A stretch of DNA of 14,568 bases from Nitrososphaerales archaeon (lineage in GTDB: Archaea; Thermoproteota; Nitrososphaeria; Nitrososphaerales; UBA57). Under the pieces are notes generated by a model. The model had not been told where the DNA came from. It ran no database searches and was given only the letters and a program-made list of their open reading frames with translations. Of this stretch, positions 6,204 through 13,298 are shown one piece after another. Positions within the stretch are counted from its first letter, which is position 1. Every line of letters starts with the position of its first letter. A program made the translations under genes and the position numbers. The DNA lies in contig JAKUSK010000017.1 in assembly GCA_022449325.1 (NCBI GenBank), positions 1 to 14,568 of the forward strand, read 5' to 3'.

Positions 6204-8942
6204 TTGATAATTAATACATCTACAAAATTAATTACAATTCTTTTAAGTGTCTTATTATTGGTCTCAATTGTCCCAAGTATTGTACATAGTCAAAGTAATT
6301 ATCAACCTCCACATGATAAACCTGGTCCTGCAGCTGACATATTGCGATTTCGTTCATTCCATGTAGATATTGCTCCTAAAGAGATTCTAGCAAATGAAAT
6401 GGATATGTATTATTTTGGTCTTAAAGTCGCTGCCGCCAAAGATATAAAAAATTCACCAGGAATAAAAGTCCATGAAGCACCTACATCGACAATTTCATTA
6501 TTGCTAAACCCAGCTCCTGGTCCTGAAGGACAATTAAATCCTTTTTCTATTAAAGAAGTTCGACAAGCTGTTCAACTAATTATTAATCGAGATTTTGTTG
6601 TTCAAGAAATCTATCAGGGTATGGCAGTTCCAATGTTGACTCAAGTCAGTTCATATGATCACGATTATCTTACTCTATATGATATGATTCTTGAATCATC
6701 TATAAATTATGATCCAGATTATGCAAAACTTATTGTGAATGATGCTATGATAAATGCCGGTGCAGAGTTAATTGAAGAAAAATGGCACTTTGGCGGTAAG
6801 CCAATTCGTATTGACTTTATTATTCGTGTTGAAGATGAAAGACGAGACGTTGGTGATTTAATAAGATCCGAAGTTGAAAATCTAGGATTTATTGTTCAAC
6901 CTACTTATCAGCAATTTGGCCCTGCAATATATACTGTCTATAGTTCCGATCCTAACCTTGTCGGTACTGGTGGATCTTGGCATATGTATACTGAAGGCTG
7001 GGGAAAAGGAGCTGCCGATCGATATGACTCTGGCACATTAAATCAAATGTGTGCTCCATGGCTTGGAAATATGCCTGGATGGCAAGAATTAGGTTTCTGG
7101 CAATATGAAAATGAAGAATTGGATATATTAGGCCAAAGAATTTTTAGTGGCGACTTTCAAAACGAAGATGAACGCAACTCGATTTATACCGACGCATCTA
7201 AATTATGTCTAGATGAATCCGTACGATTATGGATTGCCAACATTATTACTAATCTTCCTGCTGACGATTCTATTGAAGGAATTAGTTCTGATATTATTGC
7301 TGGTCCAAAAAGTATATGGACACAACGGGACGCCTATATTCCCGGTCAAAATGATTTAACTATTGGAAATGTTTGGGTCTGGACCGAACGTACTACTTGG
7401 AACCCTGTAGGAGGCTTTGGCGATCTTTATGGAAGTGATATCTGGAGAAACATGTACGATCCTCCTATAACACGTCATCCATTTACTGGACTACCTATAT
7501 CCTATCGAGCAACTTATGATGTTACAACATCTGGACCAAATGGAAATCTTGATCTTCCATCAGATTCATTTGTCTGGAATACTCAGACCAACTCGTGGTC
7601 CACTGTTCCATCAGGTACCACTGCAACTAGTAAAGTTGTATTTGATTATTCTAAATATTTTGATTCTAAATGGCATCATGGAGAACAAATTGACATGGCC
7701 GATGTAATCTATTCAATCTATCAGACTTTTGATTTAACTTATAATGAAGACAAATCATCAATGGAATTTGCCATAGCAACAGTGTCAAAACCTTATCTTG
7801 ATAGCTTCAAAGGCTTCAGAATTGTCGACGACAATAAACTTGAAGTTTATGTTGATTTTTGGCATTTTGCTCCTGACTATATCGCTGATTATGCCAGTAT
7901 AACTAGTATTACTATGCCTTGGGAAATTCTTTATTCCATGGATACACTCGTCTTCGATCAACGTAAAGCTGCTTACAGTGATACAGCTGCGCAACGATTC
8001 CAAGTCCCTTGGCTCAGCTTAGTAATGGATAGAGACGCAAGATTAGTACGTAATGTAATCCGAGATCACAATTCTAATAATAACGTCCCTGATAATGTAT
8101 TCAACGTTCAAGGTCTCCAACTCGTTTCTAACTCTGATGCTACTAGTAGATACAATTCTGCACTTTCTTGGTTTGATGAATATGGAATGTTAGTAATATC
8201 TAATGGTCCATTCATGCTAAGTGTCTACACTCCTCCTGCTCAATATGCTGAATTAACTGCATTCCGTGATCCAACTTACCCATTTAAACCAGGACAATTC
8301 TTCTTTGGAGAAGCCAATCTTGTTGATATTCTTAACATTGATTCCAATTTCATTGAAATTGGTTCTGATAATACGATTACTGTTACAATGACTGGAGAAG
8401 GAAATCTTGATTTACGTTATGCATTGAAAGATGAAATCTCCAATAGCATATTAGTGAACGGATTAGCATCGAAACAAAATAATGACGAATTCTTAATTAC
8501 ATTTGACAGTTCTTTGACTTCTTCTCTTCAATCCGGTCTGTATAAATTATATCTTGCTGGTTATAGTGATAGTCTCTCATCTCTTAGTGAAAGATTTGTA
8601 GTTATTGAAGCTGGCACTGATAAACCGATTTCTGTAGCACCTCCAGTTAGTTCACCTGTTGTCGAAGAACAGGGAAAACCTGATGTATCTAATAATGAAA
8701 TTGTTTCTATTGACGAACCAGAAGAATCTGGATCATCTCCTCTACTCATACCTATAATTGTCGCTCTTCTGATAATTGTTCTTGGTGCAGTCTTTACTCA
8801 AAGCCAAAAATCTAATTCACCGAAAACACCTTCAAGGAAATCTGCTCCAAAGAAATCCGCATCTAAACCTAAATCTGCTCCAAAGAAAGCCACCTCAAAG
8901 AAATCCACTACTAAACCAAAAAGAAAGACAAATAAAACTTAG
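6204..8942 (+). CDS. Family 5 (oligopeptide-type) solute-binding protein with circularly permuted lobes and C-terminal membrane anchor
   Basis: This is the extracellular substrate receptor of the ABC importer encoded behind it. From the TTG start there is a signal peptide (1-29) without a lipobox cysteine. Residues about 43-380 look like the usual second half of an SBP_bac_5 protein: DILRF...NEMDMYYF (the 'GEIDI' region), FSIKEVRQAVQLIINRD (114-130), the NYDPDYAKLIV segment (168-178) and a C-terminal-lobe ending. Residues about 383-690 look like the usual first half: LTIG...WNP (W399), MYDPPIT, KWHHGEQIDMADVIYSIY (from 489), the GPFMLSVY motif (about 668) and FRDPTYPF. A beta domain (about 700-800), an acidic linker, a membrane helix (about 846-866) and a Lys-rich cytoplasmic tail follow. 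At 912 residues it is far longer than the usual 500-600. Substrate is unknown; peptides are most common. Confidence 0.85.
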   Translation: MIINTSTKLITILLSVLLLVSIVPSIVHSQSNYQPPHDKPGPAADILRFRSFHVDIAPKEILANEMDMYYFGLKVAAAKDIKNSPGIKVHEAPTSTISLLLNPAPGPEGQLNPFSIKEVRQAVQLIINRDFVVQEIYQGMAVPMLTQVSSYDHDYLTLYDMILESSINYDPDYAKLIVNDAMINAGAELIEEKWHFGGKPIRIDFIIRVEDERRDVGDLIRSEVENLGFIVQPTYQQFGPAIYTVYSSDPNLVGTGGSWHMYTEGWGKGAADRYDSGTLNQMCAPWLGNMPGWQELGFWQYENEELDILGQRIFSGDFQNEDERNSIYTDASKLCLDESVRLWIANIITNLPADDSIEGISSDIIAGPKSIWTQRDAYIPGQNDLTIGNVWVWTERTTWNPVGGFGDLYGSDIWRNMYDPPITRHPFTGLPISYRATYDVTTSGPNGNLDLPSDSFVWNTQTNSWSTVPSGTTATSKVVFDYSKYFDSKWHHGEQIDMADVIYSIYQTFDLTYNEDKSSMEFAIATVSKPYLDSFKGFRIVDDNKLEVYVDFWHFAPDYIADYASITSITMPWEILYSMDTLVFDQRKAAYSDTAAQRFQVPWLSLVMDRDARLVRNVIRDHNSNNNVPDNVFNVQGLQLVSNSDATSRYNSALSWFDEYGMLVISNGPFMLSVYTPPAQYAELTAFRDPTYPFKPGQFFFGEANLVDILNIDSNFIEIGSDNTITVTMTGEGNLDLRYALKDEISNSILVNGLASKQNNDEFLITFDSSLTSSLQSGLYKLYLAGYSDSLSSLSERFVVIEAGTDKPISVAPPVSSPVVEEQGKPDVSNNEIVSIDEPEESGSSPLLIPIIVALLIIVLGAVFTQSQKSNSPKTPSRKSAPKKSASKPKSAPKKATSKKSTTKPKRKTNKT
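8838..8888 (+). repeat. Lys/Ser/Pro-rich tail repeat in the solute-binding protein
   Basis: An 18-base stretch (aaatctgctccaaagaaa) occurs at 8838 and again at 8871, a 33-base period encoding two 11-residue units (KSAPKKSASKP, then KSAPKKATSKK). The repeats continue in degenerate form to the stop codon. They form the cytoplasmic tail behind the membrane helix, rich in Lys, Ser, Pro and Thr and without acidic residues. Confidence 0.7.
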
Positions 8943-8965
8943 AATTAAAAGACTTAACAACGTAA

Positions 8966-10015
8966 ATGTCTCTTCTTCAAACATTAATTGTTCGTGGTTT
9001 ATCATTAATCGTTGTATTAATCACAGTACTGTTTCTTTCTGTAATAGTACTTGGCGCTACAGGATATTCTGACCGTCTCCTTACTGCTACAGTTAGTGAA
9101 GAATTACGTGGATTAAGGCAATCTCTCTCACAAAATATTCGTGATCCCACTGAACTTGAACAAGTTATCGAAGATAGACGTGAACAATTGATAGAATTCT
9201 ATGGTTTAGATCGGCCGTGGTATTATCGTTTACCTGATATGGTTTTTCGTATACTTACTCTAGATCTTGGCGAAGCACGAACATTAAGAAGCTTTACGGG
9301 CAGTAATCGAGTTAGTGACATAGTTCTTGAGCGTTTGCCTAATACTGTTCTTCTTATTACTTCTGCCACAATTATAACATCTATAATAGGCCTATATGTT
9401 GGCGTTAAAATCGCAACTCAAGTTGGTTCTCGTTTAGAACGCTCTGTTTCATATTTCTCTGCAATTTCTTACGCTCTTCCTGCTTGGTGGCTAGGAATAA
9501 TTTTTATCATTTTATTTGCTTTTCAATTAAGAATATTACCCTCATCTGGAATGTACAGTGTACCTCCTCCAACAGAACCTTTTGCCTTGTTTCTTGATAA
9601 ACTTGTTCATGCAATTCTGCCTGTATTTACTTTAGTTATTGTTTCAGTTGGTTCTTGGTCTTATGCCGTAAGAACTATGGTATTAAATATTTCACAAGAA
9701 GATTTTGTTAATGTAGCTCGAGCTAAAGGTCTTCCTGAGAACCTAGTTATGCGAAGACATATTATTCGTGTCGCTGCACCACCCATTGTAACTAGTTTAA
9801 TTTTAGGTTTAACAGGTTCTTTAGGCGGTGCAATTCTTACTGAAACAGTATTCGGATGGCCTGGTATGGGTAGATTATATTATGAAGCAATTCTTGCTGC
9901 CGACGAATCTGTCATTGTAGCTCTCACTTTTATGTTCACACTTCTTTATGTTATCGCGCGTTTTATTCTAGAAATTTTATATGTTGTTCTTGATCCAAGG
10001 GTGAGATACAAATGA
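8966..10015 (+). CDS. oppB: OppB/DppB-type ABC transporter permease
   Basis: The 349-residue inner membrane protein is one of two pore subunits. It has an N-terminal helix (about 10-31), an outer loop of roughly 90 residues that ends with the family pattern FYGLDRPWYYRLPDMV...LDLGEA (78-104), then five more helices. The coupling (EAA) loop, DFVNVARAKGLPENLVMRRH (246-265) with G255, should dock onto an ATPase domain. TETVFGWPGMGRLYYEAI (292-309) and the ending LDPRVRYK are typical of OppB/DppB. The ATG at 8966 is 23 bp after the solute-binding protein stop and gives the normal length; no Shine-Dalgarno motif is obvious. The stop overlaps the next gene by 4 bp. The family does not distinguish peptide from oligosaccharide or nickel substrates by the permease alone. 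Confidence 0.92.
   Translation: MSLLQTLIVRGLSLIVVLITVLFLSVIVLGATGYSDRLLTATVSEELRGLRQSLSQNIRDPTELEQVIEDRREQLIEFYGLDRPWYYRLPDMVFRILTLDLGEARTLRSFTGSNRVSDIVLERLPNTVLLITSATIITSIIGLYVGVKIATQVGSRLERSVSYFSAISYALPAWWLGIIFIILFAFQLRILPSSGMYSVPPPTEPFALFLDKLVHAILPVFTLVIVSVGSWSYAVRTMVLNISQEDFVNVARAKGLPENLVMRRHIIRVAAPPIVTSLILGLTGSLGGAILTETVFGWPGMGRLYYEAILAADESVIVALTFMFTLLYVIARFILEILYVVLDPRVRYK
10000..10004 (+). promoter_or_regulatory. Shine-Dalgarno motif for oppC
   Basis: GGTGA, matching the core of the archaeal anti-Shine-Dalgarno complement, lies 7 nt before the ATG at 10012 inside the end of the upstream permease gene. It supports that start and coupled translation. Confidence 0.55.
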
Positions 10016-11436
10016 GTACTAATCGAGAAAACTTCCAAGAATTCTTTTCCAGTACTTCTGGAAAACTTGGTTCAATTTTATTAGTTATTTTCATATTAAT
10101 CTCTGTATTCGTTGTTTTCACTTACCCACTTAATTTTGGTAATACTATATGGAGTAACCCTTCTTATTGGTCTGATTATCCAAAGTCTGCCCCTCCAACT
10201 TGGGTTAGCATATTTGGAACTGAAAATGTCGAACATCAAATTATTGATTTTACATCCCCGGTAGATGTTATTCCTATTTCTAACCAAGAACAACGACTGT
10301 ACAGTTATACGCTTAATTACGATTCAAATATCTCTCCAACATTTTTGTCTTTGTCAATGTATGATGTTGTATACCACGACCGACCGCCAACCATTTCCGT
10401 ATCTATTTTACGACCCGACAATGAAGAAATCTTAATCTATCGCGATGTAATCTCGTCTCCACGACAAGGAGAAGAAGGACCTTATGTTCGATATTCAGAT
10501 TCTCCCTTCCGAATCAATCTAAGTGGAGACAAGTCTGTCTCTTCAAATTTGATTGAATTTGTTCAGGATAAATCTAATTCTCAAATATCTGTTAATGATA
10601 TTGTTGGCTCCAACGAAAAGTATATTTTTTCTTCTTTCAGTTCTACTAATCCTCAAGAGGTTCTTCATGGTGAATATCAAATACTAATCAAATTTGTTGT
10701 TAACAACGAAAATGATTCTATTTCTAAAATTCGGTTCGTATTAGGAGGTTCTTCATATGGTCTACTTGGAACTGATTCCTTGGGTAGGAATCTTTCTGTT
10801 GGATTGTTGTTTGGATTTCCTATTGCTTTGTTGATTGGTTTAACTACATCAACTATCACTACAATGATTGGAACTTCTATGGGAATAATTAGTGGTTACA
10901 CAGGAGGTCGTACTGACACTATAATTCAAAGATTCGCTGACACGCTTTCGAATATTCCACTATTACCTATACTTCTATTTCTAATCTTTATATTTGGACC
11001 TCAGTTGTGGCTAGTAATGACTATCCTTGTATTATTCGGCTGGCCTGGCTTAACAATTATCATTCGATCAATGGTATTACAAATTAATTCTAGTCAATCT
11101 ATCGAAGCTGCTAAATCATTAGGCGCATCTAAATGGCGCATTATGTATCGCCATATATTCCCACAACTTGCACCTTTCATATTTGCTCAATTGGTTTTCT
11201 TTACACCTGCGGCAATTCTTGCTGAAGCTTCTTTAAGTTTTCTTGGTCTGGGAGATCCTTCTATCCCTACTTGGGGACAGATTCTAGAAAATGGTTTTCG
11301 AACAGGTGGCGTCTATATTGGTTATTGGTGGTGGATACTTCCTCCTGGATTGTTAATTGTAATTACTGCAATGATTTTTGTATTTATTGCACTTGCTTTA
11401 GAACCTGTTGTTAATCCTAAACTTAAAAAGATGTGA
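10012..11436 (+). CDS. oppC: OppC/DppC-type ABC transporter permease with large extracellular insert
   Basis: This is the second pore subunit. The core is standard: a first helix (about 19-38), GLLGTDSLGRNLSVGLLFG (250-268, the family GTDxxGRD signature with N for the last D), helices to the end, the coupling loop SIEAAKSLGASKWRIMYRH (363-381; G371), and the LGLGDPSIPTWG motif (411-422). At 474 residues it exceeds the usual ~300. The extra is an outer segment (about 39-245) between helix 1 and the GTD motif, rich in alternating hydrophobic residues, with sequons (NIS, NLS, NDS) and no cysteine, suggesting a folded beta domain facing the solute-binding protein. The ATG overlaps the upstream stop (ATGA) and is preceded by GGTGA. 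The stop overlaps the ATPase gene. Confidence 0.9.
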   Translation: MSTNRENFQEFFSSTSGKLGSILLVIFILISVFVVFTYPLNFGNTIWSNPSYWSDYPKSAPPTWVSIFGTENVEHQIIDFTSPVDVIPISNQEQRLYSYTLNYDSNISPTFLSLSMYDVVYHDRPPTISVSILRPDNEEILIYRDVISSPRQGEEGPYVRYSDSPFRINLSGDKSVSSNLIEFVQDKSNSQISVNDIVGSNEKYIFSSFSSTNPQEVLHGEYQILIKFVVNNENDSISKIRFVLGGSSYGLLGTDSLGRNLSVGLLFGFPIALLIGLTTSTITTMIGTSMGIISGYTGGRTDTIIQRFADTLSNIPLLPILLFLIFIFGPQLWLVMTILVLFGWPGLTIIIRSMVLQINSSQSIEAAKSLGASKWRIMYRHIFPQLAPFIFAQLVFFTPAAILAEASLSFLGLGDPSIPTWGQILENGFRTGGVYIGYWWWILPPGLLIVITAMIFVFIALALEPVVNPKLKKM

Positions 11437-13238
11437 ATTCCATGACTACGAAAAAAAATAAACCAAACAAATACAATCTAGTTGTAAAAAATCTTAATGT
11501 CAATTACAAAGTTACAAAAGGTACTGTAAAAGCCGTAAACAATGTCTCTTTCCAAATTAAAGCTGGCGAAGCTCTAGGAATTGTTGGTGAATCTGGTTGT
11601 GGAAAAACTACAATTGCTCTATCTTTGATTCGATTACTACCTAATAATATCTCCAAGCTTAATGGTACAATTACTCTGGGTAATAAAAAAATTAATAACC
11701 TGTCTGATGACATATTTAGAAAAACAGTAAAATGGAAACAAATTTCTATGGTTTTTCAGGGAGCTATGAATTCTCTTAATCCTGTTCTTCGAATTGGTGA
11801 TCAAATAATTGAACCGCTTGTAAATACGGGTGAATCTAAATCAATTGCAAAGAAATCTGCTCTTGAATTACTTGATCTTGTTGGTCTATCAGAAGACATT
11901 TATTCCAAATATCCACACGAACTTAGCGGTGGTATGAAGCAACGTGTTATCATTGCTATGTCTATGATTCATCACCCCGGTCTAATTATTTTGGACGAAC
12001 CTACTTCTGCACTAGATGTTAGCGTTCAAGCCCAAATTATGAATCTTCTTAAATCACTCAAACTTCAAGGCATCTCTATGATTTTTATCACACATGATAT
12101 TGCACTTACAAGTGATTTATGTGACAATCTCGCTGTCATGAAAGATGGAAAATTTATTGAATATGATTCTCTTGCTAATGTTTTAACTAATCCAAAACAT
12201 GATTTTACTAAACAATTAATTCAGAGTGTACCTTCATTATCTCTATCTATTCCTTCTAGAAAACTACCTTCTACCAAAAAATCAATTCTTGATTTTAAAA
12301 ATATTAAAGTCGACTTTATCGTAAGAAAAGGATTATTGTCATCTGAACCCTTTACAGCGGTTTCAGATGTTTCTCTTAAGATTAATCAAGGTGAAACATT
12401 GGCTTTAGTTGGCGAGTCAGGCAGTGGAAAAACTACTCTTGGCCGTGTCGCTTTAAATCTTATTGAACCTTCTAATGGCCAAGTAAAGTTCCAAGGTTCA
12501 CTTCTTAATAATTCTGACGATTTCTCGTTTCGGAAAAATGCTCAAGCAATTTTCCAAGATCCGTATTCCTCTATTAATTCCTTTATGACAATCTATCAAA
12601 TTCTTGAAGAACCATTAGTTATTCATAACATTGATAATAATCTTCATTCCGAAAAAATCAATGAAGTTTTAAAAGATGTTAATCTCGTTCCAACTAAAGA
12701 CTATTTGAATAAATATCCACATATGCTTTCTGGAGGTCAACGACAACGTGTTGGAATTGCTAGAGCATTAATATTAGATTCTAAATTTATTGTAGCTGAC
12801 GAACCAGTTTCTATGATTGACGCATCAAGTCGTTTAGAAATACTAGGTCTGTTGAATAATCTTCAATCAGTTAAGAATCTAAGTTTTCTATATATTACTC
12901 ATGATATTGCTACTGCAAGGCAATTTTCTGATCGTATAGCTGTAATGTTCTTTGGCCGTATTGTAGAACTTGGTAAATCTAATGATGTAGTAAAAAATCC
13001 ATTACATCCATATACTCGTTCTCTTATTGAAGCAATCCCAACTCTTAACCCTGATAATCTTTCTAAGACCAGAAAAGTAATATCTAGAGACAATTTCCAC
13101 CCTTCCTGCACATATTATGATAAAAAACTAAATCGCGTCGTTGACTATCATCTAAACAACGTCACTCACAAATGTCGTAAAAAACATCCTAAACTAACTG
13201 AGATTAAGAAAAATCATTTCATAGCCTGTCATTTGTAA
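11433..13238 (+). CDS. Fused OppD-OppF-type ABC ATPase (two nucleotide-binding domains in one chain)
   Basis: This cytoplasmic subunit drives uptake by ATP hydrolysis. Domain 1 (OppD-like): Walker A GESGCGKTT (52-60), Q-loop Q109, signature LSGGM (164-168), Walker B LIILDEP (184-190; E189) and H221. Domain 2 (OppF-like): Walker A GESGSGKTT (327-335), Q375, signature LSGGQ (432-436), Walker B FIVADEP (E457), H490, then the oligopeptide-family extension HPYTRSLIEAIPTL (525-538). All catalytic residues are present in both halves; the second D-loop reads SMID instead of SALD. The C-terminal extension keeps three (C559, C581, C599) of the four cysteines that bind an iron-sulfur cluster in some OppD/DppD/OppF proteins. 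The start is GTG at 11433, overlapping the upstream stop (GTGA); ATG at 11442, three codons later, is a fair alternative. Confidence 0.92.
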   Translation: MNSMTTKKNKPNKYNLVVKNLNVNYKVTKGTVKAVNNVSFQIKAGEALGIVGESGCGKTTIALSLIRLLPNNISKLNGTITLGNKKINNLSDDIFRKTVKWKQISMVFQGAMNSLNPVLRIGDQIIEPLVNTGESKSIAKKSALELLDLVGLSEDIYSKYPHELSGGMKQRVIIAMSMIHHPGLIILDEPTSALDVSVQAQIMNLLKSLKLQGISMIFITHDIALTSDLCDNLAVMKDGKFIEYDSLANVLTNPKHDFTKQLIQSVPSLSLSIPSRKLPSTKKSILDFKNIKVDFIVRKGLLSSEPFTAVSDVSLKINQGETLALVGESGSGKTTLGRVALNLIEPSNGQVKFQGSLLNNSDDFSFRKNAQAIFQDPYSSINSFMTIYQILEEPLVIHNIDNNLHSEKINEVLKDVNLVPTKDYLNKYPHMLSGGQRQRVGIARALILDSKFIVADEPVSMIDASSRLEILGLLNNLQSVKNLSFLYITHDIATARQFSDRIAVMFFGRIVELGKSNDVVKNPLHPYTRSLIEAIPTLNPDNLSKTRKVISRDNFHPSCTYYDKKLNRVVDYHLNNVTHKCRKKHPKLTEIKKNHFIACHL

Positions 13239-13245
13239 AATCAAA

Positions 13246-13252
13246 TTTTTTT
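13246..13252 (+). terminator. T-run terminator after the transporter operon
   Basis: Seven T residues lie 8 bp after the stop of the ATPase gene with no hairpin, the form expected for intrinsic archaeal termination. It marks the end of the operon and precedes an apparent new promoter region. Confidence 0.5.
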
Positions 13253-13273
13253 CCTCAATATTAGTTATATGTA

Positions 13274-13283
13274 ATAATAATTT
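13274..13283 (+). promoter_or_regulatory. Candidate TATA element for the repeat protein gene
   Basis: The AT-only sequence ataataattt lies 16-25 bp before the ATG at 13299 in the 60-bp gap after the operon. The spacing is at the short end for a leaderless start, so the assignment is weak. Confidence 0.3.
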
Positions 13284-13298
13284 ATACTATAATTAGTC

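Noticed and set aside
6204..6300. Lipoprotein signal for the solute-binding protein
   Set aside because: There is no cysteine near the signal peptide end (SIVHSQSNYQ). Anchoring is by the C-terminal helix instead.
6204..8942. Two solute-binding proteins fused in tandem
   Set aside because: Each half-type appears only once: one C-terminal-type half and one N-terminal-type half. A full tandem fusion would be longer and show each motif twice.
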